Assembly: GCF_041200175.1 (NCBI RefSeq)
Contig: NZ_CP165727.1
Span: 2,108,001-2,172,000 of the forward strand
From: Streptomyces sp. R33
Lineage (GTDB): Bacteria; Actinomycetota; Actinomycetes; Streptomycetales; Streptomycetaceae
DNA: 64,000 bases
Direction of reading: 5' to 3'
The notes below the pieces were generated by a model, which worked only from the letters and a program-made list of their open reading frames with translations, did no database searches and was not told the origin of the DNA. Shown here one piece after another: positions 16,876 through 24,907 of the stretch (its first letter is position 1; each line of letters starts with the position of its first letter). The translations under genes were made by a program, and so were the position numbers.

Positions 16876-18155
16876 TGCGCGCCCTCCACCGGTGCGTATT
16901 CGATGCGGACGATCTCCTCGATGGTGCGGTGGAACGCCTCGGCGTCCTCGGTGGAGGGGTGGTGGGAGAGGACGAACGCCGGATAGCCGGTGAACTCGGG
17001 GTAGGGCCGTACGACGTCACCCGGATGCAGCATCTGGACGATGTGGTCCACCCGGGGGTCCGCGGCCAGTTCGTCCAGGCCGTGGATGGCGGTGATCCGT
17101 CCGGAGCCACCGCAGGGCACGATGTAGTTGGCGGCCGCACCGGTGGCCCGGGCCGGCTGCGCCGGCGGTCCGGGCAGGGGGGCGGGGCCGAGCCCGGCGG
17201 CGACGCGCAGGGCGTCCGCGGCCAGATCGGCTCCGGTGACGTGTCCGGCGATGTAGTGGGAGACGCCGGAGCCGCCGATGCGGGCGCCGAGTTCCAGCAG
17301 GTAGGGACGCTCGCCGCCGCGCAGCCGCAGTTCGGTGTGGGTCGGCCCGTCGCTCACCCCGAGGGCCGAGTGGGCGGCGACGACCTCGCGCACCACGGCC
17401 TCCTGGACGTGGGGCGCCAGCGCGGCCGGCGCCCGGTAGACGCCCTCTTCGAAGTGCGGGCCGGTCGGCTCGCCCTTGTAGCCGATGGACAGCACCTGGA
17501 CCTCGCCGCGGTGCGCGAGGGACTCCACGGCGAATTCCGGGCCGTCCAGGTACTCCTCGACGACGAGCCCCGCGACGCGGTTCAGACTGTTCCGGCAGAC
17601 CTCCCACACCTCGTCCACCACGGCGGCGAGCTGCTCCGGGCTGTCGGCCTTGGTCACCCCGAGGCTGGAGAAGCCGTTGGCCGGCTTGACCACCACCGGG
17701 AACGTGAGGCGGGTGGCGTCGGTCCACGTGCCCGGGTCGTCCACGGTGACGAAGCCGGGTACGTTCAGGCCCGCTTCGGCCAGCCGGCGGCGCATGATCC
17801 GCTTGTCCTGCACGGCCCGGGCCGTCTCGCGGCCCAGACCCGGAAGGCCGAGGGCCTCGGCCACGTCGGCGACGAAGGGCACCGCGGGGTCGTAGAGCGT
17901 CGTGATGCCGTCGAACGGGGCGCTCTCGTGGCGTTGCTTCAGGACGCTGAGGGCCTTGGCGGGATCCCCCTCCACGTCCAGCGGGAGCAGTTCCACCACG
18001 GCGGGCGGCAGACGGTCCGGGGAGACGGACTCGTCGGGGCGCGGGACCAGGACGATGTCGATCCCGGCCCGTTGCGCGCCCTCGAAGATCCAGGGCAGCG
18101 AGGTGCGCTGGTAGACCAGGACGACGGTGGGGCGTGGGGGGTGTGGCTCTGTCAC
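16872..18155 (-). CDS. ATP-grasp ligase, candidate L-amino acid ligase (BacD-like)
   Basis: 427 residues from a GTG at 18155 that overlaps the exporter gene by 4 bp. A pre-ATP-grasp domain (1-110, 'TVVLVYQRTSLPWIFEGAQRAGIDIVL') is followed by the ATP-grasp lysines and loops 'VVVKPANGFSSLGVTKA' and 'GLVVEEYLDGPEFAVESL'. The metal-binding end is 'TELRLRGGERPYLLELGARIGGSG'. These are the features of carboxylate-amine ligases that join amino acids, such as BacD of bacilysin synthesis. Neighbours (BacA-like enzyme, exporter, aminotransferase) make dipeptide formation the best guess; the substrates cannot be read from sequence. Confidence 0.85.
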   Translation of the reverse strand: MTEPHPPRPTVVLVYQRTSLPWIFEGAQRAGIDIVLVPRPDESVSPDRLPPAVVELLPLDVEGDPAKALSVLKQRHESAPFDGITTLYDPAVPFVADVAEALGLPGLGRETARAVQDKRIMRRRLAEAGLNVPGFVTVDDPGTWTDATRLTFPVVVKPANGFSSLGVTKADSPEQLAAVVDEVWEVCRNSLNRVAGLVVEEYLDGPEFAVESLAHRGEVQVLSIGYKGEPTGPHFEEGVYRAPAALAPHVQEAVVREVVAAHSALGVSDGPTHTELRLRGGERPYLLELGARIGGSGVSHYIAGHVTGADLAADALRVAAGLGPAPLPGPPAQPARATGAAANYIVPCGGSGRITAIHGLDELAADPRVDHIVQMLHPGDVVRPYPEFTGYPAFVLSHHPSTEDAEAFHRTIEEIVRIEYAPVEGAQ

Positions 18156-19123
18156 GATGTGCTTCTTTCGGTCTGGGTCGGGCTCAGGGGCCGGTCTTCC
18201 TCCACGGCCTGCACGCGGACCGGGGCGACGGTCATCCACACGCCCGCCGAGCAGAGTGCGAGGAAGAGGATCGAGGCGGGGCCGGGAGCGTCCGCCTCAC
18301 CCCACGCCCACTCCCCCAGGCGCACCAGGAACGGCACCACCAGTGCGACGGAGGAGGTGAACAGGGGGCCCTTGCGGAGGATCAGTTCATGGGAGATGAC
18401 GAAGACGGGCGCCGTCAGTACCGCGCCCAGCACGGCGACCCCGGCCCACTGGGCGGCGCTGATGTCGCCCAGTGGGACCCATACGGCCGCGGCCGCCCCG
18501 AGCATGACCGTGCCCGCGCCGGTGACCGCCGGAAGGGCGGCCAGCGGCGGGACGTCGGACATGTGCTTGCGGTAGACGTAGCCGTACAGGGCGTACGCGA
18601 ACGTGCCGGCGAGGGCGAAGAGGACCCCGGCGACGAGTACTCCGGTTCCGGCGTCGCCGCGCGCCGGGCCGTCTTCCAGCGCGTAGCCGAGGGCCGCCGC
18701 GACGGCGAGCAGCGTTCCCAGGACCCGGCGGGTGCCCGCCTGTTCCCGGAACGCGACGATGCCGATCACGAAGGTGATGCAGGGGAGGAGGGACACCACG
18801 AGGCCGACCCTGGAGGCACCCATCCGGTCGATGCCCAGCAGGGTGCCCGTGTAGTAGGCGAAGAAGCCCAGGAACGCGAGCAGCACCACGGCCCCGCGGC
18901 GGCCGCCGGTGACCCGGATCGCGGTCCATGTCCGGGGCCGCAGCGCGGAGATCGCGCTGATGACGAGGAAGCTCGCCGCGGTGCGGCCGGCCGCCACCGC
19001 GAGCGGCGGGGTGTCGCTGACCAGCTTGCCGGAGACCACCCATCCCGTCGCCAGCAGCAGCACCATCAGGCAGGACAGGGCAGGGGTACCGAGGCGGCCC
19101 CTCCCACGACGCTCACCGCTCAT
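18152..19123 (-). CDS. EamA-family (DMT) exporter of the BacA/ATP-grasp operon
   Basis: 323 residues with about ten membrane spans arranged as two EamA repeats ('LMVLLLATGWVVSGKLVSDTPPL', 'GFFAYYTGTLLGIDRMGASRVGLVVSLLPCITF', 'FALAGTFAYALYGYVYRKHMSDVPPL'). The ATG at 19123 lies 9 bp after the 426-aa gene, and its stop overlaps the ATP-grasp start. Drug/metabolite transporters in small biosynthetic operons usually export the product and give self-protection; here it takes the place BacE has in bacilysin clusters, although BacE belongs to a different transporter family. Confidence 0.88.
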   Translation of the reverse strand: MSGERRGRGRLGTPALSCLMVLLLATGWVVSGKLVSDTPPLAVAAGRTAASFLVISAISALRPRTWTAIRVTGGRRGAVVLLAFLGFFAYYTGTLLGIDRMGASRVGLVVSLLPCITFVIGIVAFREQAGTRRVLGTLLAVAAALGYALEDGPARGDAGTGVLVAGVLFALAGTFAYALYGYVYRKHMSDVPPLAALPAVTGAGTVMLGAAAAVWVPLGDISAAQWAGVAVLGAVLTAPVFVISHELILRKGPLFTSSVALVVPFLVRLGEWAWGEADAPGPASILFLALCSAGVWMTVAPVRVQAVEEDRPLSPTQTERSTS

Positions 19124-19132
19124 GACGCAGAC

Positions 19133-20413
19133 TCACCACTCCGCGTCCGCGAACCGCAGCGGCGGCAGCCCGGCCAGCGTCTGCTTGGCCCGCAGCAGGA
19201 CGCTCTGGTCCTCGGTGAAGCGGAACCGCTGCTTGGCCTCGCCCGCGGGCAGGTACGCACGGACGAGTTCCCTGGCCGCGGCCCGGTACTCGTCGTCGGT
19301 GCGTACGTGGTCCTCGAGCCGCTCGACGGTGGCGACGTACTCCCGCAGGGCGTGGAGGGTCTTGTCCCAGTCCAGGTGGAGCAGGCCGCCGGCCTCGGGC
19401 GACCCGGTCAGCGCGTCGTGGGCGCGCAGCCAGGAGTAGAGGAAGACGCCGGTGCCCGAGTCGAAGTTGCGCGTCGCGTCGTCGGCCTGCGGGTACCGGA
19501 AGACGCGCTCCAGCAGGATCATGGCGATCTGTTCCCGAGCGAACGGGACCCCGCCGTCCGCGCAGGCGAGGGCGGTCTTGGCGTCGACCTTGGTCTCCTC
19601 CAGGAGCCCGACGAACCAGTTCATCTTCAGAGTGATGTGCTGGTCGAACGGCCAGCGGCCCTGGTAGTGCATGGAGTCGTGCAGATATCCCCAGATCGCA
19701 CGGGCCTCGAAGCAGACGTCCGGGGCCAGGCCGGACGAGGCGCGCGGGACGGACTCGGCGGTGAGGACCGCCTCGGCTCCCGGCAGGGCGTAGGTCTCGT
19801 GGATCTTCCGCATCTTGTTGTAGAAGAACATCGCGTACGGCTGCTCTTCGACCTTGTCGGACGCGGCCACGTTCTCGGGGAAGAACACGATGCAGTTGCC
19901 GTGCGCGAAGCCGTGGCTGCCCGCGATGAGCACCAGGGACTGGCAGTTGTTCCTGGGATGCGGGAAGGACGTGGCCAGCTGCGGCAGCGCGGCGGGTTCC
20001 CTGCGCAGTGCGAAGAAGCAGTCCAGGCGCTTGCCGACGGGCGGCACGCTGTTGGTGGTCTGCGCGGGAGCCAGGAAGAACACGTGCTCACCGTCCGCGG
20101 GCGGCTCGAGCGCGTCCCGGGAGCGGGCGAAGTCGGGCACGGTGTCCAGGCCCGCGGCGATCCAGCCGTCCACGTCCGCCACGAGGGCTTCGCCCTGGCG
20201 GGCCCGCCCGTTACGGGCGTACCAGGCGTTCGCCTCGTCGCGGATCTCGGCGAGAAGTGCGCGATCGGCTGCCTGAGGGGCCGTCACCGTGCCGTCGTCG
20301 GCCTGGCGGAGGCGGAACCGGTTGACCTTGGGGATGAGGGATCCGGTGAGGTCCTTCGCCTCGTTGCGCGAGGCGGCACCGATCGGGGCACTCAGCGGGG
20401 CACTGGTCGTCAC
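19133..20413 (-). CDS. Unknown 426-aa protein of the BacA/ATP-grasp operon (possible metal enzyme)
   Basis: 426 residues, GTG at 20413 overlapping the BacA-like stop by 4 bp. I do not recognise an enzyme family with certainty; it may be one of the actinobacterial DUF families. It looks soluble and globular. Notable conserved-looking patches are 'HVFFLAPAQTTNSVPPVGKRLDCFFALR', 'CIVFFPENV', and 'IWGYLHDSMHYQGRWPFDQHITLKMNWFVGLLEETKVD'. The HDSMH plus a further His and a Glu-Glu pair could be a metal site. It occupies the place where bacilysin clusters carry the isomerase/reductase steps. It may therefore act on the decarboxylated prephenate product, which is inference only. Confidence 0.75.
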   Translation of the reverse strand: MTTSAPLSAPIGAASRNEAKDLTGSLIPKVNRFRLRQADDGTVTAPQAADRALLAEIRDEANAWYARNGRARQGEALVADVDGWIAAGLDTVPDFARSRDALEPPADGEHVFFLAPAQTTNSVPPVGKRLDCFFALRREPAALPQLATSFPHPRNNCQSLVLIAGSHGFAHGNCIVFFPENVAASDKVEEQPYAMFFYNKMRKIHETYALPGAEAVLTAESVPRASSGLAPDVCFEARAIWGYLHDSMHYQGRWPFDQHITLKMNWFVGLLEETKVDAKTALACADGGVPFAREQIAMILLERVFRYPQADDATRNFDSGTGVFLYSWLRAHDALTGSPEAGGLLHLDWDKTLHALREYVATVERLEDHVRTDDEYRAAARELVRAYLPAGEAKQRFRFTEDQSVLLRAKQTLAGLPPLRFADAEW

Positions 20414-21000
20414 AGCGCTGCTCCCGCGGTGTCCGGCCGCGCGCCCGCTGCGAGCACCTGGTGGATGGTGAAGACCATGGGCACCGGGCCGAAGTCCCGC
20501 AACACGCGCATCCCGTGCCGCTCGGCCGCGACGATCGTGGTGATGCAGCCCTCGCTCAGGCCGGCGGCGCAGTCGATGGCCGCCTGGGAATTGCTGAGCA
20601 CCAGCCGGGACTCGGCCTGCGGCGGGACCAGTCCCACCGGGGCGGGGTGCGTGGAGACGGTCAGCGGAGCGTCCGTTCCCGTGCTGGCCAGGACCATGTT
20701 GTGCGTCGGCATGATGAAGCTGTCGACCATGTGCAGCCGGTGCAGGTTGCCGAAGGTCAGGGTGTGCAACGCCGGATAGACGGCGCAGGCGGCGAGCGCG
20801 TGCTCCCCGTCGTCGGGCACCGCTTCGAGGGCTTCCTCGAGCGACGCGTGGAGTGCGACCTCCCCCGCGATGCCCCGGCGGCGCAGCCATTCATGGGCGG
20901 CGGCTTCGAGGTTCGTCCCCTGCGGGCCGAGCGTGTGGACGTAACGGATGCCGTCCGTGCCTAAGCCCGTGCGGTGGCGGGGCTCGGTGGCTGTACTCAA
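20410..21000 (-). CDS. BacA-like prephenate decarboxylase / single-domain prephenate dehydratase homologue
   Basis: 196 residues from a TTG at 21000 with a strong GGGAGG site 4-5 bases upstream. The prephenate dehydratase signature 'YVHTLGPQGTNLEAAAHEW' opens the domain, followed by 'TVSTHPAPVGLV', 'VLSNSQAAIDCAAGLSEGCITTIVAAERHGMRVLRDFGPVPMVFTIHQV'. There is no C-terminal ACT regulatory domain. The length and the HPxP, S-x-AA and GLS patterns are those of BacA of Bacillus and related prephenate decarboxylases, which remove CO2 without aromatising and feed non-proteinogenic amino acids. It is the first gene of a five-gene operon; a hairpin and an operator-like repeat lie just upstream. Confidence 0.78.
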   Translation of the reverse strand: MSTATEPRHRTGLGTDGIRYVHTLGPQGTNLEAAAHEWLRRRGIAGEVALHASLEEALEAVPDDGEHALAACAVYPALHTLTFGNLHRLHMVDSFIMPTHNMVLASTGTDAPLTVSTHPAPVGLVPPQAESRLVLSNSQAAIDCAAGLSEGCITTIVAAERHGMRVLRDFGPVPMVFTIHQVLAAGARPDTAGAAL

Positions 21001-21017
21001 GTTTCCTCCCGGAAGCG

Positions 21018-21059
21018 TCCCGGGGGTCGCCCGGGACCGGATCACTCGTCTGAGTGATC
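21018..21059 (-). promoter_or_regulatory. Operator-like palindrome and leader hairpin before the BacA-like gene
   Basis: GATCACTC (21040-21047) and GAGTGATC (21052-21059) form a perfect inverted repeat with a 4-base spacer, about 40 bp before the TTG start. Between it and the ribosome site, TCCCGGG (21018-21024) and CCCGGGA (21030-21036) can form a 7-bp leader hairpin. A possible -35 TTGCTT lies at 21088-21093 on the minus strand with a weak -10 GATGTT just before the palindrome, which would put the repeat over the transcript start, as for a repressor site. Confidence 0.5.
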
Positions 21060-21115
21060 AAACATCCAGGCGCTCTCGAGTACAAAGCAATTGTCGTGCG
21101 CTTCACACATGACGG

Positions 21116-21147
21116 CGCCCCCTGCACCGTCAGCGGTGCAGGGGGCG
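21116..21147. terminator. Terminator after the hydantoinase/LLM operon
   Basis: A perfect 14-bp stem (CGCCCCCTGCACCG at 21116-21129, complement at 21134-21147) with a 4-base TCAG loop. It lies 36 bases beyond the stop of the F420-dependent oxidoreductase on the minus strand and separates that operon from the BacA-like operon. Confidence 0.85.
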
Positions 21148-21183
21148 TTCCTGGTGGCTCCCCCGGCGCGGGCCGGAAATCCG

Positions 21184-22185
21184 TCAGCCGTTGATCGCCG
21201 GGATCACGTGCTGCCCGTACGCGTCGATGGTGGCCTCCTTCGCGTCGTGCATGTCGTACACGGCGAACTGGTCGACGCCCAGGTCGCGCAGGGTCCGCAG
21301 CTTCTCGATGTGGGCCTCGGGCGGGCCGAGCAGGCAGAAGCGGTCCACGATCTCGTCCGGCACGAAGTCGGCGGACGGGTTCCCGGCGCGGCCGTGGTGG
21401 CTGTAGTCGTAGCCCTGGCGGGCCTTGATGTACTCGGTGAGGGCGTCCGGCACCATGCCGGAGTGCTCGCCGTAGCGGCCGACCAGGTCGGCGACGTGGT
21501 TGCCGACCATCCCGCCGAACCAGCGGCACTGGTCACGGGCGTGGGCCAGGTCCTCGCCCACGTACGCCGGCGCCGCCACGCAGATGGTGACCGCGTCCGG
21601 GTCGCGGCCGGCCCGTTCGGCGGCCTCGCGGACCGCGCCGACCATCCACTCGGTGAGGTAGGGGTCGGCGAGCTGGAGGATGAACCCGTCGGCCTTCTCG
21701 CCGGCCAGGGCCAGCGCCTTCGGCCCGTACGCGGCCATCCAGACGGGGAGCTTCCCGTCCCGGATCCAGGGCAGGCGCAGCGGGTTGCCGTCGACCTCGG
21801 CCTCCCGGCCCTCCGCGAGGTCGCGGATGACGTCGATGGCCTCGCCGAGCCGGGCCAGGGTGTTCGGTTTGCGCCCGGCGACCCGCATCGCGGAGTCGCC
21901 GCGGCCGATCCCGCACACCGTGCGGTTGCCGTACATGTCGTTGAGGGTGGCGAAGGTGGAGGCGGTCACCTCCCAGGTGCGGGTGCCCGGGTTGGTGACC
22001 ATCGGGCCGATGTGCAGCTTCTGCGTGTTCGCGAGGATCTGGCTGTAGATGACGAACGGTTCCTGCCACAGCACGGCGGAGTCGAAGGTCCAGCCGTAGC
22101 GGAAGCCGTTGCGCTCGGCCCGCTTCATGAGGCTGATCACCTGCGAGGCGGGCGGGTCGGTCTGGAGGACGAGGCCGAAGTCCAT
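21184..22185 (-). CDS. LLM-class F420-dependent oxidoreductase
   Basis: 333 residues, a TIM-barrel luciferase-like protein. 'MDFGLVLQTDPP', 'FRYGWTFDSAVLWQEPFVIYSQILANT', 'LHIGPMVTNPGTRTWEVTASTFATLNDMYGNRTVCGIGRGDSA' and 'LPVWMAAYGPKALALAGEKADGFILQLADP' match the F420-dependent LLM group that travels with hydantoinase genes (TIGR03842 type). The ATG at 22185 has AAGGA 6 bases upstream; a GTG three bases earlier is also open. It is the last gene of the hydantoinase operon. It may supply or remove hydride at a dihydropyrimidine ring, but the substrate is not known. Confidence 0.9.
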   Translation of the reverse strand: MDFGLVLQTDPPASQVISLMKRAERNGFRYGWTFDSAVLWQEPFVIYSQILANTQKLHIGPMVTNPGTRTWEVTASTFATLNDMYGNRTVCGIGRGDSAMRVAGRKPNTLARLGEAIDVIRDLAEGREAEVDGNPLRLPWIRDGKLPVWMAAYGPKALALAGEKADGFILQLADPYLTEWMVGAVREAAERAGRDPDAVTICVAAPAYVGEDLAHARDQCRWFGGMVGNHVADLVGRYGEHSGMVPDALTEYIKARQGYDYSHHGRAGNPSADFVPDEIVDRFCLLGPPEAHIEKLRTLRDLGVDQFAVYDMHDAKEATIDAYGQHVIPAING

Positions 22186-22194
22186 CACGGTTCC

Positions 22195-23595
22195 TTAGAG
22201 GTACTGGCAGGTGGAGCGGGGGATGTACACCCCGTGGCCGGCCCGGCCGGTGTACTCGCGCCGGTCGATGACGAGTTCGCCGCGCGAGAGCACGGTGTCG
22301 ACGCGCCCGGTGATCCGCTTGCCCTCGTACGCCGAGTAGTCCACGTTCATGTGGTGCGTCTCGGCGGAGATGACCTGCTCGGCGTGCGGATCGTAGAGGA
22401 CGATGTCGGCGTCGGAACCCGGCGCGATGGTGCCCTTCTGGGGGTAGAGGCCGAACATCCGGGCCGGGGCCGCGCAGGCGATCTCGATCCAGCGGCGGCG
22501 GCTGATGTGCCCGTCCAGGACGGCCTGGTGGAGGAGATCCATCCGGTTCTCCACGCCCGGCAGCCCGTTCGGGATCTTCGAGAAGTCGCCGCGGCCGAGC
22601 TCCTTCTGGCCGCGGAAGCAGAACGGGCAGTGGTCGGTGGAGACCACCTGGAGGTCGTCGGTCCGCAGGCCCCGCCAGAGGGCGGCCTGGTGCTCGCGTG
22701 GCCGCAGCGGGGTGGAGCAGACGTACTTGGCGCCCTGGAAATCGGGCTCTTCGAGGTTGTCGGTGGACAGGAACAGGTACTGCGGGCAGGTCTCCCCGAA
22801 CACCGGCAGGCCCTTGTCGCGGGCGGCGGCGAGCTCGGCGACCGCCTCCTCGGCCGAGACGTGGACCACGTACAGCGGGGAGCCGGCCACGCGCGCGAGC
22901 TGGATCGCCCGGTGCGTGGCCTCGGCTTCGAGGAGGACCTTGCGGACCTCGCCGTGGTGGCGGGGATCGGTCTCCCCGCGGGCCAGGGCCTGTTCGACCA
23001 GGACGTCGATCGCGATGCCGTTCTCGGCGTGCATCATGATCAGCCCGCCGTTGCCGGAGGCCCGCTGCATGGCGCGCAGGATCTGCCCGTCGTCGCTGTA
23101 GAAGACGCCGGGGTAGGCCATGAACAGCTTGAAGGAGGTGACGCCCTCCCCGATCAGGTGGTCCATCTCCTTCAGGGTCCCCTCGTTGACGTCCGAGAGG
23201 ATCATGTGGAAGGCGTAGTCGATGGAGCACTTGCCGTCGGCCTTGTCGTACCAGGTGTCGAGCCCCTGGCGCAGGGCCTGGCCCATGCTCTGCACGGCGA
23301 AGTCGACGATGGTGGTGGTGCCGCCCCAGGCGGCGGCCCGGGTGCCGGTCTCGAAGGTGTCCGAGGCGGCGGTCCCGCCGAAGGGCAGCTCCATGTGGGT
23401 GTGGGCGTCGACCCCGCCGGGGATGACGTACTTCCCGCTCGCGTCGATCGTGCGTTCGGCGGTCCAGGCCTCGGCGGCCGCCGAGCCGTGGGCCGCGAGG
23501 GCGGCCACCCGGCCGTCCTCGACCAGGACGTCGGCATGGAGCTCGTCGGCGGCCGTGATGACGAGGCCGCCGCGGATGAGGGTGCGGATGGACAT
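22195..23595 (-). CDS. hydA: Dihydropyrimidinase / D-hydantoinase
   Basis: 466 residues of the cyclic amidohydrolase family. The metal centre is complete: 'GGVDAHTHMELPFGG' near 58-72, the carboxylated lysine in 'GVTSFKLFMAYPG', His in 'IMMHAENG', His in 'LYVVHVSAEEA', and the Asp of 'VVSTDHCPFCF'. The substrate loop 'CSTPLRP' is as in dihydropyrimidinases. It opens dihydrouracil, dihydrothymine or 5-substituted hydantoins to N-carbamoyl amino acids. A GGAGG site lies 8 bases before the ATG. It is preceded 16 bp away by the aminotransferase and followed by the LLM gene. Confidence 0.94.
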   Translation of the reverse strand: MSIRTLIRGGLVITAADELHADVLVEDGRVAALAAHGSAAAEAWTAERTIDASGKYVIPGGVDAHTHMELPFGGTAASDTFETGTRAAAWGGTTTIVDFAVQSMGQALRQGLDTWYDKADGKCSIDYAFHMILSDVNEGTLKEMDHLIGEGVTSFKLFMAYPGVFYSDDGQILRAMQRASGNGGLIMMHAENGIAIDVLVEQALARGETDPRHHGEVRKVLLEAEATHRAIQLARVAGSPLYVVHVSAEEAVAELAAARDKGLPVFGETCPQYLFLSTDNLEEPDFQGAKYVCSTPLRPREHQAALWRGLRTDDLQVVSTDHCPFCFRGQKELGRGDFSKIPNGLPGVENRMDLLHQAVLDGHISRRRWIEIACAAPARMFGLYPQKGTIAPGSDADIVLYDPHAEQVISAETHHMNVDYSAYEGKRITGRVDTVLSRGELVIDRREYTGRAGHGVYIPRSTCQYL

Positions 23596-23611
23596 GTGCG
23601 GCGCCTCCCGG

Positions 23612-24907
23612 TCACACGATGCTGTGCAGGGCCCGTTCGAGGATCTCGGCGCCCTCTTCCGCCTCGGCGACGGTGAGGGACAGCGGCGGCGCGATGCGCA
23701 GCACGCTGGTGTTGTACCCGCCGCCCTTGCCGAGCAGCAGGCCGCCTTCGCGGGCGGCCTCCAAGACGGCGGAGGCCCCGTCCGGGTCGGCCTCGTCGGT
23801 GCCGGGTTTCGTCAGCTCCAGCCCGGCCATCAGACCTCGGCCGCGGACCTCCCGTACGGCGGGCACGGTGGCGGCGATGGCGCGCAGCCGCTCCAGGAGC
23901 AGGCCGCCGACGCGGCGGGCGTTGCCCTGGAGGTCGTGCTCCAGCAGGTACGCCAGGTTGGCCACGCCGGCCGCCATGGTGACCGGGGAGCCGCCGAAGG
24001 TGGAGATGGAGTTGGTGTCGATGCAGTTCATCACCTCGGCGCGGGCCACGACCCCGCCGATGGACATGCCGTTGCCGATGCCCTTGGCGAAGGTGAGGAT
24101 GTCCGGCGGCCCGTTCTGGGCGTGGGCCTGCCAGCCCCAGAAGTGGTCGCCCGTGCGGCCCCACCCGGTCTGCACCTCGTCGCTGATCCAGAGGATGCCG
24201 TGCCGGTCGAGGACCCGGCGGAAGGCCCCGTACAGCCCGTCGGGCGGGGCGGTGAACCCACCGACGCCCTGGATGGGCTCCGCGATGAGGGCGGCGACGC
24301 CTCCGCGGGCCTGGCCGAGCACGTCCTCGAGGTCGGCGACGGCGGCCGCGGTGAACTCGGCGTCGTTCAGGTGCGCGAAGGGTCCGCGGGTGCGCACGGC
24401 GCCCTGGACGTAGTACGTCTGGAGCGGCGAGAGGCTGGTCGGGGACCAGCCGCGGTTGCCGGTGATGCCGACGGCGGAGAAGGACCGGCCGTGGTAGCTG
24501 TTGCGCATCGCCAGGATCTGGTTGGAGCGGCGGTACGCGGTCGCGAGCAGCAGGGCGGTGTCGTTGGCCTCGGTGCCGGAGGTGGTGAAGAAGACCCGTG
24601 CCTCGGGGATGCCGGACAGGGCGGCGACCCGCTCGGCCAGCTCGATCATCGGGCGGTTGAGGTACAGGGTGGAGGAGTGGATGAGCCGGCCGGCCTGCTC
24701 GGAGACGGCCTTGGTGACCTCGGGCAGGGCGTGGGCGGTCATCGTGGTGAGGATGCCGCCGAAGAAGTCGAGGTAGCGGTTGCCGTCGGCGTCCCAGACG
24801 TGGCGGCCCTCGCCGTGCGTGAGCTCGAGGGGGCGGCGGTAGTAGAGGGCGAGCCAGTCGGGCATGACGGCCTGGTGGCGGCTGTGCAGGGGGATCGGGT
24901 CGGTCAC
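23612..24907 (-). CDS. Class III PLP aminotransferase (beta-alanine/AGXT2-like)
   Basis: 431 residues from a GTG at 24907 overlapping the ureidopropionase gene by 4 bp. Fold-type I, class III features: 'YLDFFGGILTTMTAHALPEV', 'VFFTTSGTEANDTALLLA', 'SYHGRSFSAVGITGN', 'WISDEVQTGWGRTGDHFWGWQ' and the PLP lysine in 'PDILTFAKGIGNGMSIGGVVA'. The sequence is closest in style to alanine-glyoxylate aminotransferase 2. In this operon it would remove the amino group of beta-alanine or 3-aminoisobutyrate released by the ureidopropionase. Confidence 0.92.
   Translation of the reverse strand: MTDPIPLHSRHQAVMPDWLALYYRRPLELTHGEGRHVWDADGNRYLDFFGGILTTMTAHALPEVTKAVSEQAGRLIHSSTLYLNRPMIELAERVAALSGIPEARVFFTTSGTEANDTALLLATAYRRSNQILAMRNSYHGRSFSAVGITGNRGWSPTSLSPLQTYYVQGAVRTRGPFAHLNDAEFTAAAVADLEDVLGQARGGVAALIAEPIQGVGGFTAPPDGLYGAFRRVLDRHGILWISDEVQTGWGRTGDHFWGWQAHAQNGPPDILTFAKGIGNGMSIGGVVARAEVMNCIDTNSISTFGGSPVTMAAGVANLAYLLEHDLQGNARRVGGLLLERLRAIAATVPAVREVRGRGLMAGLELTKPGTDEADPDGASAVLEAAREGGLLLGKGGGYNTSVLRIAPPLSLTVAEAEEGAEILERALHSIV

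Noticed and set aside
21116..21147. The 14-bp inverted repeat as an attachment site of an inserted element
   Set aside because: It lies just after an operon end, has a 4-base loop typical of terminators, and no matching copy occurs at the other edge of the BacA-like operon.
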